Shown here one piece after another: positions 50,205 through 60,240 of a stretch of 64,000 bases of DNA. Within the stretch, counting starts at the first letter, position 1; each line of letters opens with the position of its first letter. This DNA comes from Sepioteuthis lessoniana (lineage: Eukaryota > Mollusca > Cephalopoda > Myopsida > Loliginidae). The notes under the pieces are model-generated. The model saw only the letters and a list, made by a program, of their open reading frames with translations, made no database searches and was not told where the DNA came from. The position numbers and the translations under genes are program-made. The stretch covers positions 58,627,070-58,691,069 of the forward strand of contig OY757939.1 of the NCBI GenBank assembly GCA_963585895.1, in the 5' to 3' direction.

Positions 50205-50737
50205 GTTGTAGAGTTCAGTAATAAATAATGGACAGCTATCGATAAGCTATCGATCATATGGAAGTCAGACCTGACCGATAAAATGAAACGCAGTTTCTTT
50301 CAGGCAGCGGTCGTATTGATACTGCTGTATGGATGCACTACTTGGACTCTAACAAAACAGCAGGAGAAAAAGCTAGACAGCAATTACACAAGAATGCTGC
50401 GAGCAATATTGAACAAGTCCTGGAGGCCACACCCAACAAAGCACCAACTATACGACCACTTGCCCCCCATCACGAAAACTATCCAAGTTAGACGAACCAG
50501 ACACGCAGGACACTGCTGGAGAAGCAGGGACGAGCTCATAAGTGATGTACTCTATGGACCCCCACATATGGCCGAGAAAAAGAGGGCGACCTGCTCGAAC
50601 ATACATACAGCAGCTATGTGAGGATACGGGATGTAGCCTTGAAGACCTGTGGGAGGCGATGAACGATAGGGAGAAGTGACGAGAGAGGGTCAGGGATATC
50701 CGTGCTGGCGGCACGACATGATGATGATGATGAAATA
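50205..50737 (+). mobile_element. LINE (YADD type), 3' fragment
   Basis: The plus strand encodes MKRSFFQAAVVLILLYGCTT and GNYTRML-like pieces and the C-terminal region, with frameshifts near 50580. The ATGATGATGATGATG tail is at 50718-50733. It directly joins a family C SINE. Confidence 0.85.
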
Positions 50738-50739
50738 TA

Positions 50740-51080
50740 TCCGTTTTGATTGCATGATGTATTTTCGGAGCTGATTAAAAATTATTCTACATGACAAAAC
50801 AATATACTGCAACGAGAAGCCCGATATCATAAAGTAGGATACCAAAATATTTTAAATCTTTAGCTCCACTAGATGTTCTCTAGTTGCGGCCTTGTGCGAA
50901 ATCTAAAGATGTTCTTTTTCCTCTATAGTGTAATGGTTAGCTGATGAGCCTTGCCGACCATTTTAGTGATGTTAGTCCGCACTAAGTGCCCCATACTTAA
51001 GGCACTAGACTCAGCTTAGTAAATTACAACAGCACATTGCAATGCCCATAGACTTACGTTATGGTAAAACCCTCCTCTCT
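50740..51080. other. no gene; tRNA-like SINE trace at 50925-51000
   Basis: CTCTATAGTGTAATGGTTAG is A-box-like and GATGTTAGTCCGCACTAAG follows where a B-box would be. Too diverged to classify. Confidence 0.45.
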
Positions 51081-51083
51081 TAA

Positions 51084-51368
51084 AGAGGTGCATTATGGGT
51101 AACGCTTATCGTCACAGGAAATGAAAACGGCGACCCGAGTTCAAAACCTGGGCGACCCTCTGTGCGTTTCACTTCGCACTAGTGCCATCTTGAAAGGCAT
51201 GTATCCAATTTCCCTCTCGGCTATGGGTAAATAATTAGGCAGACACGGTTCTTTAGCCTTTGTTAGGCAACTAATCTAGAAGAAGGAAAACTCTGAATTC
51301 AAAACAACTCCGCTTAAAAATTGACCTTGTGTCTCATCTTCACTGTGGCGGTGGGGGTGGGGGTGTAA
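51084..51368 (+). repeat. SINE family A, divergent
   Basis: Head AGGTGCATTATGGGTAACGC, B-box GAGTTCAAAACCTGG, 3' end TTAAAAATTGACCTTGTGTC. Confidence 0.8.
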
Positions 51369-51369
51369 A

Positions 51370-52417
51370 TACATAGAACCTTCTGCTCTGTTTCCTCAAG
51401 CTAAATATCTGCTGGCTTACCTATGGTCCAATTAACGATAAAACAATGCTGTATTTCTGGCAGTCTAGGCTTAAGGAAATAGAGAAAGGCGCTTATCATT
51501 ATGTAGGCTAATGAGTACAGTCATAACAAAACAGTTAGAATACGTGCGAGTTGTTCATCCCAATCTTTTGAAAAAAAGGGAGATAATCAGGGTTTTTATT
51601 TAGACAGGAAAGGATATGGCTGACAAGACCCCAGTTGTGTAACGAAAGCCTGATAAAGTAATGACTCACGTGAGATAGAAACGAGAGTAAAAACACGTTC
51701 GTTTGTCATGATGAAACAATGAAAGATGAGGTTGCTGTGGTTGATATGAATTTTACAGGAACAGCCACGAATTAAAACAATCTTTAAAAAAATAAGCAAA
51801 AGAGAGAAAAAAAAAACGAAAAAAAAAATAAATAAATAAATAAAAGATCGAAAGATAAAAAGGAGTATCTCTACTCTAAAAGTACGTGACCTATCATTTT
51901 CTGCTGGGTGGACATTTTTTCTGTCTCTCGGGGATTGGTCCCCCTGAAAGCGGATGTTGGGAGCAGCAAAATATGCTGGGATATTGATCAGAGAATTCGG
52001 TTGCAATTGGGAGTGGGGGCAATATTGATATAAAAACAGAATTGAAAATAAGCCAGACTAAATCGTCCACGAAGTAATCAGAGATAAGAATAAGTTATTG
52101 ATGATCCGAAGTAAAGAAAAGGAAAATCAAAATAAGTAAAATAAAGATAATAATGAAAATAAATCTGATAGTGTAAATAACATTAGCCAAATTGGGAAAC
52201 AAATGGGCATTTTGATTATTTCCTGACATGAAATTAAAGTATTTTTGTTGGAAATAGTGGGCATACCTTGAAAATGAGAGGAAGTTGAATTGAACCATGG
52301 GGAGAGCTAAATTTTGACAGTCCAGAATCGAAAAAAAAAAGAAAAAAAAAAAGAAAAAGAAAAAAAAGTAAAAAAGAAAAAAGAAAGAAATCGGAAGGAA
52401 AAATAAATAACATTACT
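51370..52417. other. no gene; A-rich tracts
   Basis: A-rich runs lie at 51785-51845 and 52328-52395. The 136-codon minus-strand frame at 52006-51596 is hydrophobic low-complexity sequence over the A/T tract and resembles no known domain. Confidence 0.5.
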
Positions 52418-52672
52418 ATTGGCCTAGTGGGTAGAGAGTTCGCCAATGGCCCTGGAGGCTGGGTTCAATGCTAGGTCGCGTCATACCAAAGACTTTTTAA
52501 ATGGTACTTGATACGTCCTTGCTTAACATTCAGCATTATAAGGTACGTATCAAGGGTAAAGTGGAGCAATCCAGGGAAAGGAGGAGCGTCACCTCCCTAC
52601 ATCTCGGTGTAGTAGCTATTAAAAAGGGAGCCAACTGGTCACTCTCGACAATGGTCGCCAACTTTACTTATT
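52418..52672 (+). repeat. SINE family C, complete
   Basis: TTGGCCTAGTGGGTAGAGAG (A-box, 52419 on), GGGTTCAATGCTAGG (B-box, 52461-52475), TTAACATTCAGCATTATAAG, TAGCTATTAAAAAGGGAGCC. Confidence 0.9.
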
Positions 52673-52674
52673 AT

Positions 52675-53598
52675 TATCTAGCTGGTTGGTTGTTTTTTGT
52701 TTTTTCAATCTGTTTCGTTAGTATTGAAGTCAGTCTTTTTTCTTTCTTCGTTTTTCTTGGAATTATATTATTTCAAGTAACTATTAAAGATAATAATCAT
52801 GATATCATAGTATTGTTTTTAAATTTTTGCAAACTGATAAAAGCTTCGAAAGGAGAGGAAGCTGAATTAAACTATGGAAAGAGCCAAATTTCGACAGTCC
52901 AGATTTTAAAAGAAAAAAACAAAAGACAAGAAAACAGAACTGTTACTTTCTGTTTGGTAGATCGGTTAGCTTTATGCCTTGTCAAACTTTCTCCCTAATT
53001 CAGATTTTGTTTTTAAGCAGTTTTATGGTTTCAAGTAATTATTCTAAACCTTTGAATCCCAGCAGTTTTTTTTTTTGGCCACAACGAAGTCCATGAACCT
53101 GAGTTGCCGAAATTTCATCACGGGATTCTGCTCTTCTACATCGCTAGTGCCAATAAAATGAAGCAATTTCATATCTTGTTATTTTTTAATACATTGTAAA
53201 TTGTCGATTGAATGTAATTCCTTTTTATTCTTTTCTTTTTTAATGCAATCATATGATATCAAGTCACTTATAAAAAAAATAATAATAATGATATTAAAGT
53301 TATTGTTTGTTGAGAACAGTGAATATAGTTTCAGAGGGGCCAAATTTCAAATGCCTATAATTTGGTTAGGTTTGTTTTCTGCTCTATCAACCCTTGTGTG
53401 TTATTCAATGTCGAAAACCTGTTTATTTACATATATATACTTTTCTTTATATGATCCAAAGTATAGGAATATTCAATATGAGGGCTCAATACTAACAACT
53501 ATTGATGTATAATTAATTTGGGATAAACAATACATCAACACTCAACGTGTAGAGCTAAAAAATCTTTTACATAAACACAAAAGAATTTTTTCATTATA
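52675..53598. other. no gene; one reverse shared tail
   Basis: 53355-53440 contains a diverged tail in reverse (CTATCAACCCTTGTGTG...TTATTCAATG). 52840-52910 duplicates wording of 52285-52330 (GAGGAAGCTGAATTAAAC and GGAAGTTGAATTGAACC), so this may be an old local duplication. No gene was recognised. Confidence 0.45.
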
Positions 53599-53599
53599 C

Positions 53600-53840
53600 A
53601 TATTGTCATCAACTGACAAACCCGTTCCGTTTTATCAGAACTCTTCAGTGTTGCTAGATTTCCGAAGCTGGGATCGAAACCTGACTGAAATACCAATCCA
53701 AGATTCTACCACTCAACCATGAGGAAACCAGCGATAGTGAAAGAAATTTAAACGGTTATGTATCACATTTTTTTTTGTTTATCCGCTTAACGGCTACCGA
53801 GAGCTCGATTCATTTGAAGAGCCTTGCTTTACGCTAGTGC
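53600..53840 (-). mobile_element. tRNA-like promoter plus hammerhead retroelement, copy 2
   Basis: On the minus strand: GAGCTCTCGGTAGCCGTTAA and GCGGATA, then TGGTTGAGTGG (A-box, about 53720), then GGTTTCGATCCC (B-box, about 53683), then the hammerhead core CTGAAGA at 53648-53642. The order and spacing equal those of the copy at 39190-39475. The A-box has one change relative to copy 1. Confidence 0.6.
53608..53656 (-). ncRNA. hammerhead motif within tRNA-like element, copy 2
   Basis: Core CTGAAGA. A 13-base stem-loop II of the same length as copy 1. GGAAC is in place of GAAAC. Cleavage triplet GTC is at 53617-53615. Stem I pairs CAAC with GTTG where copy 1 has CACC with GGTG. One position is A-U here and C-G there, which is a compensatory change supporting the fold. 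Confidence 0.6.
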
Positions 53841-53904
53841 AAACCATTACTTCCCTTGCAAGAGAGCTCAACTCCACTGGGATATATATATAATTTTATC
53901 GTAC

Positions 53905-54040
53905 GTGTGAGAACACGCACGATGTGCGCATCAGCCACTAACCAGGAGTGATGCAGCAGTTTCGATAACTTGGTGATACTGCCACTTTGGCACCACCGGG
54001 AGATTTTACCACTGGACAGAGTATGAAGACAAACAGTTCC
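53905..54040 (+). repeat. unclassified conserved repeat
   Basis: GTGTGAGAACACGCAC, CATCAGCCACTAACCAGG, GCAGTTTCGATAACTTGG and ATACTGCCACTTTGGC align in order with the minus strand of 23945-24092. The interval up to 54340 shows nothing else I recognise. Confidence 0.55.
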
Positions 54041-54288
54041 TCTTTGATTTCAGATATGGTCGTAAAAATCGTTATTAACGATCATATATATGTATCGGGA
54101 GCATTTCACTTGCGCACGTTAGTTTATGGTGTCATGCGCTTTTTTATTTTCATCGATTTGATCGTATTTCAATGTTTTTCTTTTCCATTGATACGCCGAA
54201 CCACTAAAAACAAACATCATATATAATCGTACAAAAAACGGATCTGCTGTCTAATGGGACCCTTAAGATTGGTTGTAAGGATGAATAA

Positions 54289-56478
54289 ATGTTCTTGGTT
54301 AAGATTTGTCCAAGTACCTTTCTGGTTGACTTTGGGCCACTGGATTCTTGGATTAAAAACGCCACACGTAAAGCGACGACCAAGCACTATGACTGGGCCC
54401 TACTCAATAACAGAGATATTAGAGATAAGTATGCATTAGAATTAAGAAACAGATTCGAAGCACTACAAGAGAAGGCAGAAATAGGCACCCCAAATGACGA
54501 ATATGAAAATTTTGTAGAAGCACACCTGGAGGCGACAGAAAAGTGTATTCCAACAAAGCCTAGAACTAAATATAGAGTCCCCTGGGAAACGCTAGCGGTC
54601 AGAGAAAAACGTGCACTTGTGAAGACTGCCTCCAAAAGCTATCGAAAGAACCCAACAAACACAAATGCACGAAAACTAGAAAAGGCACAACATCAATTAA
54701 CAGGAATATACCTAAAAGAACAGGCAGAATACGTACAAAATCAGATAGATAAGATTAGAGACTCGGTGGAAGATAGGCAATCCAGGATAGCCTGGCAAGC
54801 AATAAACGAAGTAAGTGGAAGGAAGAGCACAGCCAAAGCAAAATTGAAAGCTGCAAGCCAACAAGAAAGAGTAAAACTGTGGGAACAGCATTTCAAAAAT
54901 CTACTAGGAAACCCACCGGAAATAACGGATGAACCGATCACCAGAATTATTAGTAAGCAATTAGACGTAAAACTAGGTCCTTTCACCAAAGAAGAACTAG
55001 ACTCGGTTCTCAGAAGAATTAAAAATAGGAAAGCGGCGGGGCTAGACGAGATCCCCCCAGAAGTGTGGAAGACGAGACAATTCGACGATATACTGCTCCG
55101 GCAATGCAACGCAGTCTATAGTCAAAATAGGATAGAACGATGGACGAAGGGATGCATCCTTCCATTCCCTAAAAAAGGCGACCTCGGACTAGCCAAGAAC
55201 TACCGAGGGATAACACTTACATCCATAGCAGCCAAAATCTACAATGCCCTACTACGAAACCGCATAGAACCCAAAATAGATAACATCCTTAGGAAAAACC
55301 AAAATGGCTTCCGGAGAAATAGATCCACGACCTCACAAATACTGACCATCCGTAGAATCCTGGAAGGCGTTCGGGCAAAAAACTTACAGGCGACATTACT
55401 ATTTGTCGACTTTACCAAGGCATTCGATTCCATACACAGAGGGAAGATGGAGCAAATCCTACTAGCATACGGCCTACCAAAAGAAACCGTAGCAGCGATA
55501 ATGATTCTCTACAGAAACACCAAAGTGAAAGTACGTTCACCAGATGGAGACACGGAATACTTCGACATAGTTGCAGGAGTACTACAAGGAGACACACTAG
55601 CCCCGTACCTCTTTATCATCTGTCTAGACTATGTGCTTAGGACTTCGATCGACAAAATCAGAGAAAATGGCTTCCAGCTGACTAAGAGAAGAAGCAAAAG
55701 GTACCCCGCAAAAACAATCACGGACGCCGACTACGCAGATGACTTGGCGTTACTAGCGAATACGCCTAATCAAGCAGAGACATTACTGCATAGTCTGGAA
55801 CGAGCCGCAGCTGGCATTGGCCTCCATGTCAATGCAAACAAAACCGAATATATGTGCTACAACCAAACGGGCAACATTGCCACACTAGACGGAGCCTCTC
55901 TGAAACTAGTCAACAAATTCACCTACCTAGGAAGCAGCGTCTCATCAACCGAGAAAGACATCGACACACGACTGACGAAGGCATGGACAGCTATCGATAG
56001 GCTCTCGATCATATGGAAGTCGGACCTAACGGATAAAATGAAACGAAGTTTCTTCCAGGCAGCGGTTGTGTCGATACTGCTATATGGATGCACCACATGG
56101 ACGCTTACGAAGCGGCTGGAAAGGAGGCTGGACGGAAATTATACAAGAATGTTGAGAGCAGTATTAAACAAGTCCTGGCGACAACACCCCACGAGACTCC
56201 AACTATACGGACACTTGCCCCCCATCACAAAAACTATACAAGTTCGACGAACCAGACACGCAGGACACTGCTGGAGAAGCAAGGACGAGCTCATAAGCGA
56301 TGTACTCCTGTGGACCCCCGCACATGGATGTGCAGGAGTGGGACGACCAGCACGAACATACATACAGCAGCTGTGTGAGGACACGGGATGTAACCCTGAA
56401 GACCTACCGGAGGCGATGGATGATAGGGAGAAATGGCGGGAGACGGTCAGGGATATCCGCGCAGGCGGCGCGACATGA
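54289..56478 (+). CDS. non-LTR retrotransposon polyprotein: reverse transcriptase, 5'-truncated
   Basis: A single open frame of 729 codons. The first 25-30 residues are probably unrelated upstream sequence and the element likely starts near 54350. A basic, coiled-coil-like linker (residues 30-215, many K/R/E) precedes the reverse transcriptase. FPKKGD...NYRGITL is near 298-312. Motif A is VDFTKAFD with its Asp at 374. Motif B is GVLQGDT at 430-436. Motif C is YADD at 482-485, so all three catalytic Asp are present. FTYLGSSVS lies around 545. The C-terminal region (CTTWTLTKR to GRPARTYIQQLCEDTG, DDREKWRE) is what all truncated copies preserve. The apurinic endonuclease expected N-terminally in this LINE class is missing, so the copy cannot move on its own. 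The stop codon TGA is immediately followed by a (TGA)n tail, with no 3' UTR. RTE-like placement is possible but unproven. Confidence 0.85.
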   Translation: MFLVKICPSTFLVDFGPLDSWIKNATRKATTKHYDWALLNNRDIRDKYALELRNRFEALQEKAEIGTPNDEYENFVEAHLEATEKCIPTKPRTKYRVPWETLAVREKRALVKTASKSYRKNPTNTNARKLEKAQHQLTGIYLKEQAEYVQNQIDKIRDSVEDRQSRIAWQAINEVSGRKSTAKAKLKAASQQERVKLWEQHFKNLLGNPPEITDEPITRIISKQLDVKLGPFTKEELDSVLRRIKNRKAAGLDEIPPEVWKTRQFDDILLRQCNAVYSQNRIERWTKGCILPFPKKGDLGLAKNYRGITLTSIAAKIYNALLRNRIEPKIDNILRKNQNGFRRNRSTTSQILTIRRILEGVRAKNLQATLLFVDFTKAFDSIHRGKMEQILLAYGLPKETVAAIMILYRNTKVKVRSPDGDTEYFDIVAGVLQGDTLAPYLFIICLDYVLRTSIDKIRENGFQLTKRRSKRYPAKTITDADYADDLALLANTPNQAETLLHSLERAAAGIGLHVNANKTEYMCYNQTGNIATLDGASLKLVNKFTYLGSSVSSTEKDIDTRLTKAWTAIDRLSIIWKSDLTDKMKRSFFQAAVVSILLYGCTTWTLTKRLERRLDGNYTRMLRAVLNKSWRQHPTRLQLYGHLPPITKTIQVRRTRHAGHCWRSKDELISDVLLWTPAHGCAGVGRPARTYIQQLCEDTGCNPEDLPEAMDDREKWRETVRDIRAGGAT

Positions 56479-56494
56479 TGATGATGATGATGAA
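56476..56494 (+). repeat. (TGA)n LINE tail overlapping the stop codon
   Basis: The tail begins in the stop codon. The same (ATG/CAT)n tail marks the 3' end of most other copies here. Confidence 0.85.
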
Positions 56495-56519
56495 TGTATA
56501 TATATATCTTAGCGAATAG

Positions 56520-56888
56520 GTAACTTTTTAAACAAACAAGACCTCATTTGTTAGAATACAATTAAATGATTTCAATAATTCTGTACAATATAAGTAATTT
56601 GTAAGCACACAAATGTTTTTAAGTATTTATATCCAACACTAATGGTTCTTCAATACTAATCATTTGTTTGCACATAGTTAAATGATTTCAAGTATTACTA
56701 ACACAAATAATTCGATTTATTATGAATTATTTGTTTGCACACAGTTAAATGGTTTCAAGTTTTCTTATCTACACAAAAAATCCTATTTGATATAAATCAT
56801 TTGTTTGCACACAGTTAAATGGTTTCAAGTAATGCAATCAAACAGTTATAATTCTACACAATATTGATAATTTTTTTGCATATAGTCA
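56520..56888. repeat. dispersed satellite-like unit, several diverged copies
   Basis: TTTGTTTGCACACAGTTAAA with TGGTTTCAAGTA recurs at about 56665, 56730 and 56800. It is spaced 65-85 bases, with TTCAATTTAATATTAATCATT-type spacers. It is the inverse of the GTGCAAACAAATG units at 7078-7520. Confidence 0.7.
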
Positions 56889-56889
56889 T

Positions 56890-57225
56890 ATCATCATCAT
56901 GTCGTGCCGCGAGCACGGATATCACTGACCCTCTCTCACCACTTCTCCCTTAGGTTGATCGCCTCCGGCAAGTCTTCAGGGCTACATCCCATATCCTCAC
57001 AGGGCTCTAGTATGTATGTTCGAGCTGGACGTCCTGCTTTTGCCCGGCCATATGTGGGGGTCCATAAGAGTACATCACTTATGAGCTCGTTCTTGCTTCT
57101 CCAGCAGTATCCTGCATGTCTGGTTAATCTAACTTGGATAGTTTTCGTGATGGGAGGCAGGTGGCCGTATAGTTGGCGCCTTGTGGGGTGTTGCCGCCAG
57201 GACTTGTTCAATATTGCTCGCATAG
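56890..57225 (-). mobile_element. LINE (YADD type), 3' fragment
   Basis: The minus strand frame (57223-56936) reads MRAILNKSWRQHPTRRQLYG to the C-terminal EAINLREKW. A short (CAT)n tail begins it. Inserted within the satellite-like units, whose motif GTTTCAAGTATTT resumes at 57227. Confidence 0.85.
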
Positions 57226-57439
57226 TTTCAAGTATTTTTATCTAAGTTTAATAATTCAATTTAATATTAATACCAAGTGAAAAAATTAACAGTTCTATCT
57301 TATGTTTAAACTGAAGCCTTAACAATAGATGCTGTATAATAACATACCCAAGACACTAAATGGTCTAAAGTGTTGCCCTCGAGCACCAATAATGATATTT
57401 AACATTAGTCATTTAACACAGTTAAATGGTCTCAAAAAA

Positions 57440-57555
57440 TTTTGGTTTTATGGCATATCAAACATCGTTGGTTATTTAAAGCTAAATCCATTTTTCCACA
57501 TGTTAATATTTCCACATGTTAACATTTCCATTTCAGCCAATTCAGTTTAGCATAA
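57440..57555 (-). repeat. shared tail module, reverse
   Basis: TTTTATGGCATATCAAACAT, TTATTTAAAGCTAAATCC and CAATTCAGTTTAGCATAAAT represent the family D 3' end in reverse. Confidence 0.7.
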
Positions 57556-57557
57556 AT

Positions 57558-58450
57558 ACGAGGTGCATACGATAAGTTTCCAGACTTTTTTTCGTATGGG
57601 CACTTTTATTGATAGTACACACATGAAACTCTAGTCCCCTTCCAAGTAATCTCCTCTGGCTGCAATGCACTTGTTGTACCGTTCCAACAACTTCTGGAAA
57701 GTCCCATGGAAGTCTTCCCGTGTGAGCGTGTCGATCACCTTTGTCACAGCCTCTTTCATCTCCTCAATTGTCTCATAACGACGACAGCCTCTGAGCTTAG
57801 GGAATAAGCAAAAGTCACAGGGAACAAAGTCTGGACTTACAGGGAGACTGAAGAACTGTCTTGATACCCATCTTGGTCAAATAGTCTGTGACAAGGATGG
57901 AGTTGTTGACTGGTGTATTGTCCTGGTGGAAATGCCACTGACCCGATTTGAAGAGTGCTGGCCTCTTCCGATGGAATCTCTTCCTGAACTCCCTTAAAAC
58001 CTCAACATCGTAACCCTAACCCGTGGCCAATCAACTCTGGCGTATTGACTTCCTTACTCCCCCCACACCTCTCATCATCCCTCACAGACTCCTTGCCTTC
58101 CTTGAATCTCTTATGCCACTCATAAACTGATGCTCAATTCATGCAAGATGCTCCAAAAGCAGTCTAAAACATTCCATATGTTCCTGTGGCATTTTTCCCC
58201 AGTTTAAAACAGAATTTTATTGTATATCGTTCTTCTAAAGTGTCAGATTGGATTTTTGAAATTCACCAGCTGTAACAATCAGGCTTTAGTAGGGTGTATT
58301 CCAATTCCTGTTGTAACTGTTCATTTGACCCTGAAATCATAAAAATTGGTCAGTCATCTCATAACATGTATAGCAATAACATAGTGAATTTTCAAGAGTC
58401 TACGACAATTTTTATTGCCCGCACGAAAAAAGTCCGGAAATGCACCTCGT
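57558..58450 (-). mobile_element. mariner element, internally deleted copy 6
   Basis: Ends ACGAGGTGCATACGATAAG and the TGCACCTCGT end are the best conserved pair, flanked by TA. The interior has the same deletion. The junction near 58012-58022 has only a short telomere-like trace (TAACCCTAACCC). Many substitutions break the transposase pieces. Confidence 0.85.
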
Positions 58451-58489
58451 ACACAGTTTCACTTCAAACAATTCATTTTAACATAAGCG

Positions 58490-58975
58490 CACTGTTTAGT
58501 TCTATTTGACTCATAGATATAGGATCCTGTCAGGTGCGACCACTCTTGGCCAGGGTGATGCTGGAAGTGATGGCAATAAGGGGGTACTGTTTTTTCCCAA
58601 AACATAGGTATTAATGAAGCCTCAACATCAAATTGTTTAGTGTCATATATCAGGACATTCGTTGGAGGAGTCTTACCGCTCTGCAGAGATACAGTTGGGG
58701 TATTCTACAACCCCGGGCGACTGGGTCATAAATGTTTTCAAGTGAATTAAATGATTAAGCTATACTATATGTCCCATATATGGGAACCTAACAGGTACTA
58801 CCACTCCGTGTCAGAGTGGACCTGTGATTAATGACAATAAAGGAGTACTCTACGTTCCCCAGAGCACTTGAACTGAAGCCTCACAATCAGATGCTATTTA
58901 GTGTCATATATCAGGATATTCAGCTAAGAAGCAGTTGGCGTTTTCTACAACACCAGCCGACTGGGCTAGTCCATA
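58490..58975 (-). repeat. two reverse family D copies in tandem
   Basis: The first ends with GACTCATAGATATAGGATCC...CAACCCCGGGCGACTGGG. The second runs from CCCATATATGGGAACC to CACCAGCCGACTGGGC. Both are complements of the family D head and body. Confidence 0.75.
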
Positions 58976-60240
58976 ATTAAGAAAAAACAAAGAGTAAAGG
59001 CTAGAAATTAGAATTATTGTTGGTTGGTTGGTTGGTTGGTTGGTTTTATGGCATGTCAAACCTTACCGGGTTATTGTCTACCAAAGTCTGTTTATTGTAA
59101 GCAATCATATGATTTCATCTGTATACAATTATAACTTGAAATAACAATTCCTAATATAATCAATCCGTACACTGTTGTATGGTTCCAGATATTCCTATCT
59201 AATGTTATTAATTTGCAAATCATATGGTTTTAAATAAATTTTCCTATTTAAGAATGCCAAAATCAATGTGATTGGAAAAATAAGACTAAAAGAATATTTT
59301 GGTTTGGTTTTGATTTGGTTTTATGGTATATCAACTATTTTATGTTATCTTATGCCAAATCCTGTTTATATATATTTATATATATATATACATGTGATTT
59401 TTAAATGAGCCTTAGTTTTTTTTTAAACTCAGATAAATGGTTTAAAGAAAGATAGTATTAAAAGAATCATGCCTGAAAAAAAAACCACGTTGCATTCTCC
59501 CAGGAACAAAGATTGGAGGACAGAAACTGAGAAAGTGAACAACTTATTGTTAAATATCCCGACAAACGACACCAAGGAGTTAAACGATTTTATATACGCC
59601 GGAGAAAATTTAGTCTGTGAAAAAATGAACTAGTCCATCTGCCATATAGCAGTAGCTACTAATACCAGTTAAAAACTCAGTTAAATAGTTTAAAGAATTG
59701 GTACATAACCGTTACAATTCAACATCAGTCATTTGTTTGCACACAGTTTGTAGGTAATTTCATTTTCATACGAGTTAGAACTAATTTGTTTGCATACTAG
59801 TAATTCTATAGTTTCTACACAGGTAAAGGGTTTCGATTATTGCCATCTAACACTTATAATTCTATTCAATATTAATCATTTGTTTGCACACAAGAGAGTG
59901 ATTACAAGTATTACTATATATCATTAACAATTCAATTAGCCATCAGTCATTTGTTAACACCAAGTTAAATGATCAAACACTTCTATTTATTAAAATTCAA
60001 TTAAGCATAATTTATTTGCTTTCACGAATGTTTTAACAGATCTATTTGACCCATAGATAGAGGACCTTATCAAGTGCTACCACCCCGGATCAGAATGGAC
60101 ATGGAAGTTATGACAATGAAGGGGTACTACATTGAACGAATAATGCATACAGTTACTGTCTTCCCTTAGCTAAGGTCTTACGTAAAGAATTGTAAGAAAC
60201 TTTTAATAATTAGAAAATTAGATGATAATTACCCAAATGA
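58976..60240. other. no gene; (TTGG)n, shared tails, satellite-like units
   Basis: A (TTGG)n run and reverse tail lie at 59020-59080 and another reverse tail at 59300-59360. Satellite-like motifs (CATTTGTTTGCACACAG) occur at 59730, 59880 and 59950. A reverse family D end is at 60047-60135. No coding frame was recognised. Confidence 0.55.

Noticed and set aside
50938-50975. GCTGATGAGCC as a hammerhead core
   Set aside because: No GAAA or NUH element in the right place. It lies in an old tRNA-derived repeat.
51596-52006. 136-codon minus-strand frame
   Set aside because: Runs over A/T-rich low-complexity sequence. No domain or homolog is evident to me.
52501-52998. 165-codon plus-strand frame
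   Set aside because: Begins inside a family C SINE and continues into AT-rich unique sequence. No domain.
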